A stretch of DNA of 23,042 bases from an uncultured Clostridia bacterium (GTDB lineage Bacteria; Bacillota; Clostridia; Saccharofermentanales; Saccharofermentanaceae): the NCBI GenBank assembly GCA_946405115.1, contig CAMJGB010000004.1, positions 1 to 23,042 on the forward strand. The letters are read 5' to 3'. The notes beneath the pieces are model-generated. The model was not told where the DNA came from, did not search any database, and was given only the letters and a program-made list of their open reading frames with translations. Positions 22,130-23,042 of this stretch are shown here, in pieces. The translations under genes and the position numbers were made by a program. Numbering within the stretch: position 1 is the stretch's first letter; every line of letters starts with the position of its first letter.

Positions 22130-22567
22130 TTAGGAAGCGGAAAACCTTGCAAGGAAATCCACGGCTTCGATATATCCTTCGAATCCCATGCCCATGATGG
22201 TCTTCGCTGCCACAAGTGATACGTAAGAGATCTGTCTGAATTCCTCTCTCTTATCCACTTCGCTTATATGAACCTCGACCGTAGGAATCTGCACGGCCTT
22301 AAGCGCATCGAGCAATGCTACGGATGTATGCGTATATGCGCCGGGGTTGATGACTATGCCGTCAACCTTTTCGAAGTAGGCCTGCTGTATGAAGTCTACG
22401 AGTGCGCCCTCGTGATTACTCTGCTTGAATGTAACCTCGATACCCTTCTCGTCGCAGTGAGCCTTGATCATGTCGATAAGGTCCCTGTATGTGCGCTTGC
22501 CGTAGATGTCGGGCTCGCGGATTCCGAGCATGTTAAGGTTGGGTCCGTTAAGTACAAGTATTTTCAT
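22130..22567 (-). CDS. aroQ: 3-dehydroquinate dehydratase, type II
   Basis: Third step of the shikimate pathway, 3-dehydroquinate to 3-dehydroshikimate; a cytosolic enzyme that forms dodecamers in known cases. At 145 residues it has the usual type II length. Signatures are LNGPNLNMLGIREPDIYG (5-22, with the catalytic Tyr at 22), NPGAYTHTSVALLDAL (with the conserved Asn) and EVHISEVDKREEFRQIS (with the catalytic His). The start is supported by a GAGGAA site. It overlaps the end of the shikimate kinase gene by 20 bp, so the two aro genes are translated from one message. The stop is 45 bp upstream of the SseB-domain gene. Confidence 0.96.
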   Translation of the reverse strand: MKILVLNGPNLNMLGIREPDIYGKRTYRDLIDMIKAHCDEKGIEVTFKQSNHEGALVDFIQQAYFEKVDGIVINPGAYTHTSVALLDALKAVQIPTVEVHISEVDKREEFRQISYVSLVAAKTIMGMGFEGYIEAVDFLARFSAS

Positions 22568-23042
22568 CGTATTTCCTCAAAGCCTCCTCGATGTACTGAT
22601 CGGGTGAGTCCTTCGCACCGACATTGATTACGATGTCAGCAAGAGACTCGTATGCTTCCTTTCTTTCCTCGTAGAGCTTCTCCGTGCCGTTTGCTGCGCT
22701 TAACGGTCTGCCGCTTAAGCACAGAACTTCCAAAGGACGCTCGTTATAGATGACATTGGAGTTGCATTTAAGAGGGAAGAAATTCTCCTTCCTTGTTACG
22801 ATGCCGCCGCCGCATGAGATTATAAGTCCGCTTCTTGTAAGGTACTTAAGTGCAGCCTTGGATTCGTTCTGACGGAAGACATCCTCGCCCTTCTCCTTGA
22901 TGGTCTTCGCGGGAGTCTCGCCGTACTCTTCCGTGTACACCTTATCAAGATCCACTACTTCTCGTCCGAGGTGAAGACCCAGTGCCTCTGCAAATCTTGT
23001 CTTGCCTGAACCCGGCATTCCGATGAGCGTGATGTTCTTCAT
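22548..23042 (-). CDS. aroK: Shikimate kinase, start at the window edge
   Basis: Phosphorylates shikimate at O3 with ATP, the fifth step of the shikimate pathway. At 164 residues it is near the normal length. The Walker A loop is GMPGSGKT (8-15); DLD (about 32-34) begins the shikimate-binding site; EDVFRQNESKA and SCGGGIV (the GGG loop) are family hallmarks; the lid and adenine-binding parts follow (RPL, ERKEAY). The ATG occupies the last three bases of the window; it is probably the true start because family members begin a few residues before the P-loop, but an upstream extension cannot be excluded. The stop lies inside aroQ. The order aroK-aroQ is common in Firmicutes. Confidence 0.93.
   Translation of the reverse strand: MKNITLIGMPGSGKTRFAEALGLHLGREVVDLDKVYTEEYGETPAKTIKEKGEDVFRQNESKAALKYLTRSGLIISCGGGIVTRKENFFPLKCNSNVIYNERPLEVLCLSGRPLSAANGTEKLYEERKEAYESLADIVINVGAKDSPDQYIEEALRKYDENTCT

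Overview
The window looks like chromosomal DNA from an anaerobic Gram-positive bacterium of the Clostridia; a finer placement is not possible from sequence alone. The evidence is strong AGGAGG-type ribosome binding sites, sigma-A-type promoters, an oxygen-sensitive class III ribonucleotide reductase (NrdD/NrdG), a Firmicutes-type (class II) GalT and a clostridial-type galactokinase motif. Genes are packed tightly. The only gene-free stretch over 300 bases is the control region upstream of nrdD (about 20441-20770). I saw no rRNA, tRNA, CRISPR array, insertion sequence or phage gene.

Layout. 1-2478 (minus strand): a LacI-type repressor, then a TetR-type repressor coupled to a glycosyltransferase-like gene that runs off the left edge. 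2598-5363 (plus): galK-galT, divergent from lacI, with a near-consensus promoter and two tandem palindromic operator-like sites between them. 5376-8209 (minus): ilvE, a DJ-1/PfpI protein and a polytopic membrane protein in one tight unit. 8322-10463 (plus): a double zinc-ribbon membrane protein and a YfcE-like phosphodiesterase. 10447-12339 (minus): a DUF4236 fusion protein and an EamA transporter. 12451-14948 (plus): a Sel1/TPR-like protein and a LysR regulator. 14941-20440 (minus): nrdD, nrdG, a membrane-bound EAL phosphodiesterase with a degenerate GGDEF domain, and a Cof-type HAD phosphatase, with joints so tight that they look like one operon. 20771-23042 (minus): shikimate kinase, type II dehydroquinase and an SseB-domain protein followed by an intrinsic terminator.

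How it works together. The galactose genes form a compact LacI-controlled Leloir module that lacks galE and a transporter here. The most interesting part is the nrdD upstream region: three NrdR-box-like sites, one lying between the -35 and -10 of a good promoter, followed by a second good promoter embedded in two further palindromes, with a third just upstream of it. This region would drive DNA-precursor synthesis together with a c-di-GMP phosphodiesterase, so second-messenger turnover may be tied to deoxynucleotide control. That link is inferred from layout and is not shown by the sequence itself.
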